From Globodera rostochiensis (Eukaryota; Nematoda; Chromadorea; Rhabditida; Heteroderidae), in the NCBI GenBank assembly GCA_018350325.1, contig JAEVLN010000010.1:806001-870000 (forward strand): a stretch of 64,000 nucleotides of DNA. The letters are read 5' to 3'. Of this stretch, positions 46,645 through 58,115 are shown one piece after another. Every line of letters begins with the position of its first letter. Position 1 is the stretch's first letter. The notes under the pieces are model-generated. The model was not told the origin of the DNA. It saw only the letters and a list, made by a program, of their open reading frames with translations, and ran no database searches. The position numbers were made by a program, and so were the translations under genes.

Positions 46645-47310
46645 TGGGGGAGTGGGGACCAGCTACAGTATTACCTTTTTCTCCACGTGCCCGTTTTTGG
46701 GTTAGAGTTTTTTGTTCCCGGGTCGTTTTGTTCCCACCGTTTTGTTCCCGGGGGTCCGTTTTGTTCCCAAACATGTTTTACATAAAAAAACGGTGCCAAA
46801 CAAATCTGAAACCGATATTATCAAAATGAATTTGAATTAACGCCTAACTTGCTGGCAGTTGAAATTTTGAAAAAACAACTTTTTAAAACACCAGGGCCCG
46901 TCTTCACATCCGTACTATTTGTTTACATCAATTACCTGTTCACTATTTTTTCCTAAGCCTAAGACTAACGAACCCTAAGCCAGGGTGGCTTAGGCCTAAG
47001 CCTACCTAAGTTTCTAATTTTTCCCCAGTTATTCTATCCGGCTTTGGTGTTACTTAAAAGTTTTTTTTTAATTTGAAAAGTGAAAAAATGAAAACATTTT
47101 GTGAAAATGTTTGTTTTTGACGGAGTTACCCTTTTTGGTCGGGGACGCAGTTGGCCCCTAATCCAATTCGGTTGTTGAACGTTTTATCTTTCCTTTTAGA
47201 TTTGTTTGGCACCGTTTTTTAATGTAAAACATTTTGGGAACAAAACGAACCCCCGGGAACAAAACGGTGGAAACAAAACGGCGGGAACAAAACGATACCC
47301 ACTCCATTCT
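46645..47310. mobile_element. Foldback element built on gttcccgggtcgttttg words
   Basis: Left arm (46645-46815) has ttttgttcccgggtcgtttt, ccgttttgttcccaaaca, then tacataaaaaaacggtgcc and aaacaaatctga. The right arm (47195-47310) has the same in reverse, from tttagatttgtttggcaccg to gggaacaaaacggtgg. Both ends keep ggagtgggga / tacccactcc. The 370-bp loop contains a palindromic cctaagcc cluster (46950-47015). Confidence 0.8.
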
Positions 47311-47876
47311 TAAGGATTGCCCGTTTTTCTCCGTTAGCACGCCAGGGTTGTTTTTCGGTTTGAAATCAAAGGCGTACCCAGGGGGGGGGGGGGGGGGGTG
47401 CTGCAGCCTCCTCCCCCGAAAATTTTTTTGAGAAAAGAAAAGGGGGGACCCTTTTTTTTACAAAATTTGTAATTATTGGGCCAATTTCTTGTACTGTATC
47501 GTTAAATTTTCAAAAAAATTTCTCGGAGGCACCTATCGGCACCGCCGACCCCCTCCCCCCAGAAGTAAGACAAAATTTTAAAATTGCTTATCAAAAATAC
47601 AAAAAAAAATGCACGACTAAAAATCCAAGCTGTTCTGGGACGTAGAATCGGAATCTGACCTCCATTTTGCCCGATTTCGAACCCCGGACCCGAATTCGAA
47701 TTTTTCAAAAATCGATTTTCTAAATTTTACAATAAACAAAAAGGTTGTTTCCGGGGTTTTCTGATGCGTAGAATTTTAATCTGATATCTAAAAATCCAAA
47801 TTAATGCGTTGGTTGTTGAGGCGGAGAACCGCTTACCATCCGACGCGCCCAGAAACACGGGTTCTCGTGCTCATTT

Positions 47877-48310
47877 TGCATAGTCCAATTTTGGGTAGAA
47901 AAGTGATCATTTTTTTTTGTTTTCTCAGAAAATTGGCTAGGGATTTTGAAATGATGCCAATAGATTTTTGTTTAATAATTTAAATTAAAATATGACATGG
48001 TTTTTAAGATATCGCCGGTGCATAGGCCAATTTTGTGTTGAAATGTGGCTTTTTTTTTTTTGTATTTTCAGAAAAGTGGATAGGGCATTCTGAAAAGCCG
48101 ACAGATTATTGTTCGCTAAAAAATTAAATATATGACACAGTTTTTAGGATATCCCGCTTGCATAGTCCAATTTTGGGCTAAAAATTGATAATGTTTTTTG
48201 TTTTCTCAGAAAATTGGCTAGGGATTTTGAAATGATGCCAATAGATTTTTGTTTAATAATTTAAATTAAAATATGACATGGTTTGTAAGATATCGCCAGT
48301 GCATAGTCCA
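47877..48310. repeat. Three tandem copies of a ~144-bp unit
   Basis: Each copy starts gcatagtccaattttgggt, then an agaaaattggctagggatt block, atgatgccaatagattttt, and aaatatgacatggttttta. Copies start at about 47877, 48012 and 48158, with the start of a fourth at 48299. The middle copy is the most diverged. Confidence 0.85.
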
Positions 48311-48816
48311 ATTTTGGGTTGAAAATTGATGTAGAAATTGTTGGAAATAATTCAGCTAAATTATCGATGTGCCGTATTCTCTGAACGCATTTTTGCTGGC
48401 AAAAGAGGTGTTATTTACTTTAGAGCCCGAAATTATATTTTTTTGGCCAACTTTGAGGTCCTATCTCGGAGAATTTAAGGCTGATTGGACACTTTTTGTG
48501 AGTTAAAACATTACTTATACGTCTTTCAAAAGTAAATTTTTGTTCAGCAAACAATTTTCTACGGCATTTTAAATTGTATCGCCAAAAATGCCTCGGTTTA
48601 AACGAGTGATTTATGCCTCTGAGCGCCCTGTGCATTTTATTTGTCGAAATGGAAAATGAAAACATTGCTTGACCTGCTGGTACAAATGACAATATAATGG
48701 CCCAGTTTGTATATGTTTTGTGTACATAAATACTTCTTTCATGGCACTGTTCTGGCTCCGGCTTTTCAATTTTGATCAAAAAAGGGTTTGATCAGTGCTT
48801 AACAAAAAAAAGGTGA

Positions 48817-50338
48817 TCAGATCAGTGAGACGTGTTCATCGCTGATCGAAAAGATGCGTTGGCCAGGAAAAGGCAGTGAGTAGCGCGAGAACTGCGGGGT
48901 GAGCACCTGACGTTCGACTGGGCCGTTCTGAATGAGTTGTCGGAAGAGGCGGACCGAGTCCGTGTTGTTCGACGGTGTCTTGTAGATCAGCTTGTCATAT
49001 TTGGTGGACGGGTCGGGCCCGGCAAATTGGAGCAGTACTGCACGAAGAAGTGCGGAGGCGATGGACTGAAGCAGGGGGGCGTGAGCAAAATAGGAATTCG
49101 ATAGTCGGGGAGACTCACCGCGTTTTCAGCATAAAACAGGCTGATGCCGACCCGACGGTTCAGCAGATGACGCGCCTGGCATGTGCCGACGACTTCCCCC
49201 GTCTCTTTGCTTACGGCAATCTAAGCGCAAAACTCAAATTCAAACAAAAAATGCCAAGAACGGCGGACCTTAGCGACTGATTGGGGCATTCCGGAGTGCC
49301 TCCTGCAAATACGCGGTTCGGTCGATGCCCACCGTCTGGATACGGTCGAAGCTCAAAAGTTTGTCAAAGGACACTGCACGCCACTCCTTCAACAGCACGC
49401 TCGAGTCGTCGTCCAGCCGTTCAGGGCGCACGTCGGCACAGTTTGCGGCCAGTGACCACAGTCGCCAGTCCAGCAGATGGTGCAGTCCATAATCTTCCGC
49501 ATATTTGAACCACATGTCGGCAACTGAAGCAATTGATTGATCGATCGATCGGTTAACGATCACCACCAGCCCAAAGAAAAAAGATCACTCATTAAACCAC
49601 CACCAGAGGGGGTGCCATCTGTCCTTATTTATAAGATTTGTCCTTAATTCAGGTCCTCGTCTTTATTTGCGTACTTATTTTCATGTGTTGATTTAGGGGT
49701 ATGCAGTTTTTCAAAGAAACTCACTCTTGTAACAAAATAAATGGTTTGCCAAATTTAGAACGTTTCAAAAATTTGTGTTTATTTCGGGCCCCTGTTATTT
49801 TTGATCTTTGGAAAAAAAAATTGTCGATGGCACACCCTGTGCATTAAACGCTATAAAAACATTTTGACCTCCATAACAGAAGATGGGTCTGTCGCCAGGC
49901 AACTGCATGTTTCGGCACGTGAGTGCACGGCCGAGTTGGTGCCCGCGATAGTCATCTTTCACGTAGTACATGCTCCAGTGTGCCACTTGCGGGTACAGTG
50001 CCATACTTTGGCAAGCCATCGGTTCCCGATTTTTATCAAGCGCAAAGAACATGCTGAAGTTGGGCCCGAACACTTTGTGCCACATGGCGTAGTCGTAGAC
50101 GGAATTGTCCCACCCGTATCTGTCGACAATCTGCAATTTTCAGTGCTGCAATTTAATATTACTTTTGATTTAAAACCTCTTTGACAATTTTTTGGTAGAT
50201 GTAATCGGAACAGTTTCGCTCAATTTGAAGTCCGGCCTTCTTCCATTTGGGCATCGGCGGCTGCACCTCCGGCTCCATGTCGAACGCGTCCACTGTTTGG
50301 TGCAGAAAGGGCTGCGGCAGAGCCGGCGCACTTTGCAT
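48817..50338 (-). CDS. DUF1248/YitH-type GNAT acetyltransferase
   Basis: Five minus-strand exons: 50338-50177 (ATG), 50130-49869, 49523-49269, 49220-49119 and 49065-48817 (TGA), about 342 residues. Landmarks of the nematode DUF1248 family in order: GLQIERNCSDYIYQKIV, YGWDNSVYDYAMWHKVFGP, the GNAT acetyl-CoA loop DDYRGHQLGRAL, YAEDYGLHHLLDWRLWSLAA, a duplicated second half beginning YLQEAL, IAVSKETGEVVGTC and a C-terminal PGQRIFSISDEHVSLI. It should transfer an acyl group from acyl-CoA to an unknown small substrate. Exon 49523-49269 carries one base too many: reading passes from YLQEAL to PQSVAK only with a frame change near 49305. The alternative ATG at about 50534 would need an extra exon in a different frame. 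Neighbours are unrelated. The second intron (about 345 bp) is AT-rich. Confidence 0.85.
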
Positions 50339-51315
50339 TTTTTGTACGGCGGTGGCGACGTGTGCATGATGGCGGGATGGAAGAAGTACTGCTTGAAAAA
50401 GTTGGTGGGCGTTCAGTTAGGGGAAAACGGATTCGCCAGCATAATAGCATTTGAAAAAAATCAAAACCTCTTTTGCAGCACGTTACTTGCGAAGCGAACA
50501 ATTTGTACACGAACTGCTTCTGCATGCTCATGATTACCCCAGTTGATGAAGGTGGTTCAGTAGCTTTACCTGTTGAGTGAGGGAGAGACTGTTTGATCAG
50601 TGTCCTTTTCCCCAGCACTTAAATAGGGCATTTTGGGTGGTGTGAGCAATGAGTGGGCAACAACGGGACGGGACGGGGGGGGGGACGACGTATCGGCCGG
50701 CCGGCGGACGGACTCTTTGTACATATTTTCACACGAAAAGTTGCACTTTCTTCGGCAAAAAATCCCCCCCTACAATTAACCGACGATCGTCCATCATTTA
50801 CTCATTTCGTTGTGTGATAATTTGATCATTTTTGTCCACCTTTTTTGCATTCGGTGAAAAAATTAGTCGTTGATTGAGACGACACATTAAACGAAAAGTG
50901 CAAAACGATAAAATGTAAAAATGCAATTAAATGGAGGAGTAAAAAATGTGTTCCTTCCTTCTATGAGCTCACAGAAATGGGAAATGTTGATGGTCCAAAT
51001 TCAATATTTGCTCCTTTCATAATTTTGAAGCAAAATTCCTTCCGCACTTTTTTTAAAATTCCTATAATAAATTTTCGAAATTGTCTAAAAATTTGCGAAT
51101 AACAGACTTGGCATGTCTTTAACTGAAAAATCTCGATAAATCTCGTATCTCAAAAAATTTCGGTAAAAATTTGTCGATCGAGATTTCGATCGAGAATCTC
51201 AAAAAAATCTCGTTGAGATTTACCGAGATTTCGATCGAGAATCTCGATCGGTCCGATCTCTAGTCATTGTTGTTATATCTTCCCCAATATTTTGATCTTG
51301 TTCTGGTCGGCGGCG

Positions 51316-51772
51316 ATCGGTTCAGTGCCCACGGTTCAGTGCCGGACGGTTCAGTGCCCACGGTTCAGTGCCGCACGGTTCAGTGCCAGCACTTAAAAAG
51401 TCTATAACTGTTTTTAAACTCAACCAAATCAAACAATCAAGATGTCATTGGAAAGCTCTAAGCTTTTAAAAGCTATTGTTAAGCCAAAGTTAATCAATTA
51501 GAAAATTAGTGAAAAAGTTATTTTGATAAAACTTTAAAAACCCCTCGATTTTTCGTGTTTTTTCACATTAAGCTTTTTTAAACCAATTAAACCGCTTGGT
51601 TTATTTTTTAAATGATTCATCTCATTTAAAGCTTTCCAATGACATCTTGATTGTTTGATTTGGTTGAGTTTAAAAAAAGTTATAGCCTTTCAATCGCTGG
51701 CACTGAACCGTGCGGCACTGAACCGTGCGGCACTGAACCGTCCGGCACTGAACCGTGGGCACTGAACCGATG
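51316..51772. mobile_element. Inverted element with tandem cggttcagtgcc units at both ends
   Basis: The left end has five copies of cggttcagtgcc with spacers of 1-4 bases, then aaactcaaccaaatcaaaca and atgtcattggaaagctct. The right arm is the inverse: gctttccaatgacatcttga, tgtttgatttggttgagttt and five ggcactgaaccg units. The loop is about 90 bp. It encodes nothing. Confidence 0.85.
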
Positions 51773-52119
51773 TGTACCGTGTTCTGGTTGTTCATCAATC
51801 AAATTTTCTTCATCAAATCAGGGACGCCTTTCATAATAGCGATATTATGAAGAACGGCAGCTGAAACGATGAGCATGCCAATGTTTTGCAATTTAATTCG
51901 AATTGGTATTTGAAGAGAATGGAATCGTTTTTTTAAGCGTCCAAAATGTGTCACAAAGAATTTAAAAATACACAATAGTGTATAAACATAATGATATCCA
52001 AAGCGTGGAAGAGTAAAAACTCATAATTTGATAAATAGTATCAGTGCTCGAGAAGTCGAGAAGTCATTTCGGAAGTAAATACCATTTTTAAAAGACAATG
52101 GAGAGAAGAGTAGTGTGGC

Positions 52120-52275
52120 TGTAGCTAGGTATCTGCAGATAAAAAAATCCTCGCCTGCAGATAGTTAGCGCTAGCATTATGAATACGGATTTTATCTGCA
52201 GATTTTTTTATCTGCAGCTACCCTATCAGCTTATCCGTAGCTGCAGATAATTATCCTTAGCATTATGAATACCAG
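52120..52275. repeat. tatctgcagata palindrome cluster
   Basis: Five or more overlapping inverted words around ctgcagataaaaaaatc, and two copies of agcattatgaatac, within 155 bp. Strong hairpin potential; no coding meaning seen. Confidence 0.7.
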
Positions 52276-52625
52276 CATCAGAGATTGTTTCATGGATGAT
52301 AATAAATGCTTAAATCCAGTTTAGTCCCCACCAAAGGGCAACTTTGTGCCAAGAATTTTAAATAACATTCAGCGCGCCAAGTTGGACATGAAAAAAGCAG
52401 AGATTGTGCTGCTTAAACTCCAGACTTAGTCCCCCATAAATCTCTAATACAAATCTGGCATTTTTTTAATGAGTCTGTGGGGCTGATGCAATTTGTCATA
52501 ATTTGTGCAAAAAGTTTTTAGTGTCCAAATTCGGCACAATTGTTGGTCAATAAAAGTGAATTAGCTCGCATAATGATTTCAAAATTCACATAGGTAGGTC
52601 AAAAATGGGGGGGGGCGGGAGGTCA

Positions 52626-55600
52626 TTACTTATTTGGACGTTTATCAATGAATTCCAATTCTTCATCGTGTGCATTGTGCCGACGCTGGTTGTGTCGTCG
52701 AGTGGAAGTTTCAGCAAAATCCAATTCCCGGGGCGGATGAATTCCTTTGCGAAATCTCTGAAACATTTAAATTTAATTGGAATATTAACATTATTCGAAT
52801 CATTTGAAAACATTAAAATAATGCGAGGAGTTAGTACAAAATAGGGAATTTTAGTAAAATTCCAATTTTTTTACTAAATTGAAATCCTCTTTTTTCAAGA
52901 AAAAATATAGAACAATAAAAAATGGAATTTTCAAATTTTTTTGAATGTACCAAGTTTAAAATTTTTTTCTTTTCACATTTTTTATTACTTTTACTAGGAA
53001 AATTCGAGGTTACTGAGTTTAAAAATATGTTTTATTCAACTTTTACTTTTCGTATTATTTAATTTTTTTTCAATTTTACTAGGAAATTTTAAATTTTATA
53101 GCATTTTTCCACCTGCAACGGGGTCAGCCCACCATCGTGTCCAGAGCAGAACATATAGTAGATGGCGTAGCCGGGGATCACCACCATGGAGCAGGCGGAC
53201 AAGCACAAGCCGAACACCTCGGCCCATTTGGATAATCAATGCCGGTCGGATAACGGAGCGGTTCATGCATCACCACGCAACAAATGAACAGAATCTAAAA
53301 ATAAATTCATCCACACCTGCCACAATTATGCTACCTTTTTAAACTTTGTGAAAAATTTAATATTTTTTGAGGAAAATATGGGAATTTCCCGAAAATAGTG
53401 CTTCTTTATTCATACAACTTAACGTTAAAATCTTTAAAATACAATTAAAATTTTGGTTGCAAATCTCTTAATAAATTGAGTCAAAAATTCAAAATTTTTT
53501 CGGCGGCGCGTAACGGCACCGCCGTCCACCCGTCTCCCCTCAAAAAAAGTTTTTTCTTTAAAGACTCGTTAAGAAAAATTGACATCAAAATGCCACTATT
53601 TTGACCTCTCAATGACATAAAAATGCCACTTTTGAGGAGCCGTTTGCCATATTTTGTCGAAGGTGATCTGAGAGCCCTGGACGGTGTCTTCCACCCGCCG
53701 CCATTGATTGATCACCCCGAACACCTCCCATCTCCCGCCCAATCACTCTTGATCGGATCCCGATCGCCCAATCTTTCTCCCACTTCCCCATACTGAATCG
53801 GGGACGCCTTTCCCATATTTATGTACCCCCCCCCCCCCACTCTGCTGAATAAAGCACATTATTCCATTTGGTGGGGGGAGGCCAAAAGAACCATTTCTTT
53901 TGTAAATACAATTTTTTAATCTTATTACCAAAGCGCTCAATGGGGCCGTATATTTCCAAAGAAGGGTAAAGCACGGGAGCGGGTATTGGCCAATCATTTC
54001 TTTCAATGCATTGCGTACACGTCGGGCGCCTGATCAATTAAAAACCCATTAAACAAATAGTGTTCATTTTTGTTAAAGCCTCAAAAAAACACTTTTCTTA
54101 AATATTAATTGAGAAGCGGTAAAGTTGCATCATCGGACCCAGAATCAAACCATTTTTATACAGTTTTATAGAGGTTTTTTACCAAATCCCCACGCCAGAC
54201 CAACAACTTCGAAAAACACGACAAACAAAAGTGCAATGCCCGATGCACCATACGCATCGACCTATAAATTTTCAAAAATAAATTTTCATTAAATTTTTAG
54301 CAGGCATGTAGCCGGATTTCCGAACTTTTTAGCCAAAAATCCGATAAGTTATCCTGAATTTGCACAAAAAATAGGCGGATTTTCGTAGCTTGGATCAGTT
54401 TTTCAGACAATATAACCATTGAAATCTTTTAACACTTAGAAAAATAGTTTTTGTAATTATAATTTGCTCAATATTCTAAAAATTAAAATATTTTGAAAAT
54501 TTCCGGACATTTTTGTGCTCGTAATTCAGTTATTTTTGTGTCCGGATTTCCGGCTTCCGAAGATTTTTTTGGCATCCGGTTACATTCCTGGTTCAATCAA
54601 TACCAAAGTTAGCCAATGTGCTCCAGCATAAGTGACCATTGGAATGCCAATGATAAAGAAAAATATGCACGTAACTAGCAGAGACAGCTGAATGTTGAAT
54701 ATAAATAATTAGGTAATTAAATTAAATTAATTTGTTACTTTTTTGTATTTGCGCAAAAGTGTCGGAAATGTGTCCTCAAGCGCAGTGAACAGACCTTCCA
54801 TCATGCACACCTGCAAAGTTGCTAAAAGGCATTTAACAAAACAGCCAATTTGCACATTGCCTGACTGTCCAAGCCAAGAATGGTGATCATCAAAAAGAAT
54901 AAAAATGCCCAAAGTTGCTTCAACGGCAAGTTGCTGGCCACCTCGGGGTAGGCCAAAAATGCAAGTCCAACGCCTTGAAAAAAAATTGAAAATTTAAAAA
55001 TTTAAATCAAAAAACAATCAATCGCTGCTCTTCTTACCCGGCTTCACAATTTCCGCGATCGGCTTGTTTGCAATCTCGGACATGTAACCAAGAATGGAGA
55101 AGATTGCGAACCCGGCCAAAATTGAAGTCATCCCGTTGATAAAACACATTACAATGGCATCGCTAAAAAACAGTTTTTTGTTTTGTTTTGTTGTCAGGCA
55201 ATTAAAATTTAAGAATTTTTAATTCATTAATAAAAAATTTGAATTAAATATTGATTGTGATTATTGTTGTTTTTTTGTAGGGTAGCACAGGACTGGGACC
55301 AGTACTCTCTGGAATGTCTTTTCTGGGACTGAAATTTAGTACCGGTTTTTTGTCCTGGACTAAGTAGTCCCGGGCCCGGTTTTTTTCCAAAAGTCCCGGC
55401 CCCTAAATTTTTGTTGTCCTAACCGGTAGCAGTTGTGGTTGAATTTGTTGTGCGATCCGAGTGCAATCAAAGTGCCAAAGCCGACACCGTAACTGTAGAA
55501 TACTTGAGTGCCCGCATCCTTCCACACTGAATCAGCAGAACATTTTTTATATTAACGCGTTTAAATTAAAGTTTTTTACCCGTGGTTTCGGTCAATTTGG

Positions 55601-58115
55601 TGATGTTTGGTGTTAGATAAAAGGAAATGCCGTTCATTGCTCCGGGCAACGTTAGGCCACGGATCAGCAAAACAACGATTAAAAAGTAAGGAAACAATGC
55701 ACAGAAGTAGACAAACTTCAAATAAATTGGAATATATTTAAGTTAGTTCACTTTTAAAATTCATCTATTTTTTAAAACATAGAAAAAAATTTGGCGCTAA
55801 GTCAAAATGCCAACCTGTCCTAAGGTGGACAAAACGCCAACCAGCAGGCAATTGGAATTTTGTAGAGTAGGCCGAGATCGGGATTGACCGGGGTTGGGAT
55901 CAGCATCTCGAACCGGGACCGGGATGGATTTTGCTTTTTAAAAACCGGGATCGGGATTAGTCGGGATTGACAAAGCGAAAATTTTTTTGTAATGGTCGAT
56001 GGTAAGACAAATTTTTTTTTATTACCCGACCCTACCGGGATCGGGATTACGACTTTTCAAAAACCGGGATATCCCGCCCGATCCCGACCGGGATCCCGGC
56101 CGAATCTAGAATTTTGACCGTTTTAGGCCTGGTTGGCATTTTGACCGGTTGACATTTTGTCCTGACACGTAAAATTTGCATCTTTTTTATTTTAACTTTT
56201 TATATTTTTACAAACAGCAAACACACCCACGCACCTTTCTTGCTTGTGTTATGCCTTTCCATAGCGCGAAATATACGACCACCCAGGCCAAAAACATCAG
56301 ACCAAGCAGTTCCCATTGGATGCCGCCAATGTCGTCGATGGTTGGCGTTTGTTTAAGCACGCGACGCCTGAAAACAAAAACCAAAAAAACTGACATCAAA
56401 TTTACCACAATCAAAATCTCGAGAGTTTTTTCAGACTCAAAGCTCGAAACTGGGACTCGAAAATTTCGTCCGTGGAGCCTCTTTTGCCCTTGAGACTTTT
56501 TGTCCAAGGGGGACATTTTGTCCGTGGAACTTTTTGTCCGAGGGGGACATTTTGTCCGTGGGACCTTTTGTCCGAGGGGGACATTTTGTCTGTGAGACTT
56601 TTGTCTGAGGGGGGCATTTTGTCCGTGGAAATTTTTGTCCGAAAGGGGCATTTTGTCCGTGGGACCTTTTGTCCGCGTGGGACCTTTTGTCCGAGGGGGA
56701 CATTTTGTCCGAGGGGGGCATTTTGTCCTTGGGACATTTTGTCCGAGGGGGACATTTTGTCCGAGGGGGGCATTTTGGCCGTGGGACCTTTGATATTTAA
56801 TGCCCCCACTCACTCCCAAAACTGTTCCACCGACGACTCAATGGACAGCCCGTAGCGCGACAAATTTGATGCAATTCGCATAATTTCTGAGTGTGTTTCT
56901 TTGCCGGTGACGCATTGTCCCGTATTCCACCAATTGTTGCATGTTTCCCCTGGGGGGGGAAAATTGTAAATTTCAAATCAAACAATTTAAGCAAAACTAA
57001 TCAATAATCAATCAATTAATTAATCACACATGGAAATGTTGAGTTGAAGGAGCTGACCATGTAAAACACGGCCCATGAAACGATGACGCAAAAATAGGAA
57101 ATGCACATAAACGCAATCATCACGTTGCCAATGCCAACACCTAAAATTTATACATATGCCTATATAATTTTGTATTTTTGCAATAGAAAATTATCCAAAC
57201 GAAATAATTAGAGGTATTCAAATATAATAGTATATAATTAGGTAACCACCGAATACTCATTAAGATTGAAAAAATTAACTTTGAAAATTGGGCACATTTT
57301 CCACATTTCCATAGCACCTAAAAAGGTGAAATCATTTAAAAATAAATATAAATAAATAATTAAATGTTGCCTCTTTGCAGGTATTGACCCACAGTAACTT
57401 CCATGAGGAATATTGGAACTGCGCCAAAAATGAAGAAAAGCGCATACACAACGAGAAAAGAACCTTTAATAATTTTTTAAAATAAAATTATTAAAAAATA
57501 AATTTAAAAAAAATTGGCAACAATTTCTTCTCAATCAAATTTAGCATAATAAGCCATTTAACCTCCTCCATTTTTAAAGCAAAGATATGGAAAGCGCCAA
57601 ACGTTTCCTTAAATTGATTAAAATTATATTTAAAAAAAATACAAAATAAAATTTTACAACCTAAGCCAACGGCATAAGCAATCATGCTCATGAGAAAATC
57701 GAATTGGCCTGAACATTTAATGGTATTAATATGTTTATGAATTTAAATGAGCTTTAAAAGGTATATTAAAAATGGCATTGATTTTTAAATAATTATTTAT
57801 GAATAATGTAAAAAATAAAATTTATTACCTGTCCATTGACCTCTGTCCACCGATTCAGCGCCAAGTACAGAAATTTTTCGGGCAGAACGTGGGTCCGCCG
57901 GTGGCTCGTCCTCCGGCGTATTGACGCCTAAATATGAAAAATAAAATAAAAATTATTTAAAAACAAATAAAATTGCTTTATTTTTACATTAATATTTTAT
58001 AATAATATATTTAATTACCTTTTTCATGCTTTCCCTCCAATGCTATTTCAGTTTCTTCTGAATTAATTGCTTCGTTTGCAGCTTCTCGGCTTTTCGACAA
58101 CCATTTAATTGGCAT
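52626..58115 (-). CDS. SLC6 sodium/neurotransmitter-type symporter
   Basis: About 17 minus-strand exons, from [16 protein letters not shown] (58115) to ..KRPNK and TAA (52626). Twelve membrane spans are spread over the exons. Key motifs: [38 protein letters not shown] (TM1), [17 protein letters not shown] (TM2), [16 protein letters not shown] with the extracellular cysteine pair, [20 protein letters not shown] (TM6), [20 protein letters not shown] (TM7), LGLDSQ (TM8, sodium site 2), [20 protein letters not shown] (TM10). TM1 has glycine where monoamine carriers have aspartate, so an amino-acid, GABA or betaine-type substrate is likelier. The second extracellular loop is about 60 residues. The intron 54860-54811 needs a GC donor. 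Near 53233 one base seems missing between YP and WAEVFG. The C-terminal frame of the last exon was chosen by family resemblance (GIHPP) and is less certain. Repeats fill the introns at 55750-56210 and 56460-56800. Confidence 0.92.
55797..56160. mobile_element. Nested inverted repeats in an SLC6 intron
   Basis: Inner element 55862-56110 starts tagagtaggccgagatcggg and ends cccggccgaatctaga, with accgggatcggg words inside. It is flanked by gtcaaaatgccaacctgtcc and ggttggcattttgaccggtt, inverted to each other, so an older palindrome may have received the inner one. Similar ttggcattttgac words are at 41205-41325. Confidence 0.6.
56465..56795. repeat. ccttttgtccgagggggacat minisatellite in an SLC6 intron
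   Basis: About ten to twelve copies of a unit of about 30 bp (attttgtccgagggg plus acattttgtccgtggga), with small changes. It runs up to the boundary with the exon ending [11 protein letters not shown]. Long proline/lysine-like open frames on either strand here are by-products of the repeat. Confidence 0.92.

Larger units (their letters stand above)
46133..48816. other. Intergenic 2.7 kb of repeats
   Basis: Between the cyclase stop and the acetyltransferase stop (the genes converge). Holds a foldback element, a poly-G run (47380-47398), a ttcgaaccccggacccg word cluster and a 144-bp tandem repeat. No coding exon recognised. Confidence 0.55.
50339..52625. other. Intergenic 2.3 kb
   Basis: Contains a minus-strand open piece (50534-50490, MSMQKQFVYKLFASQ with a GT donor) that might be an upstream exon of the acetyltransferase but does not match in frame; g-runs and cggccggccggcgg (50670-50710); a ctcgatc word cluster; the inverted element 51316-51772; and a tatctgcagata cluster. 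Confidence 0.45.

Noticed and set aside
56208..56819. Long Lys/Pro/Thr-rich frames (repeated PRTKCPP) on the minus strand
   Set aside because: Read-through of the ttttgtccgagg minisatellite; only the first 50 residues from the SLC6 exon are real coding sequence.
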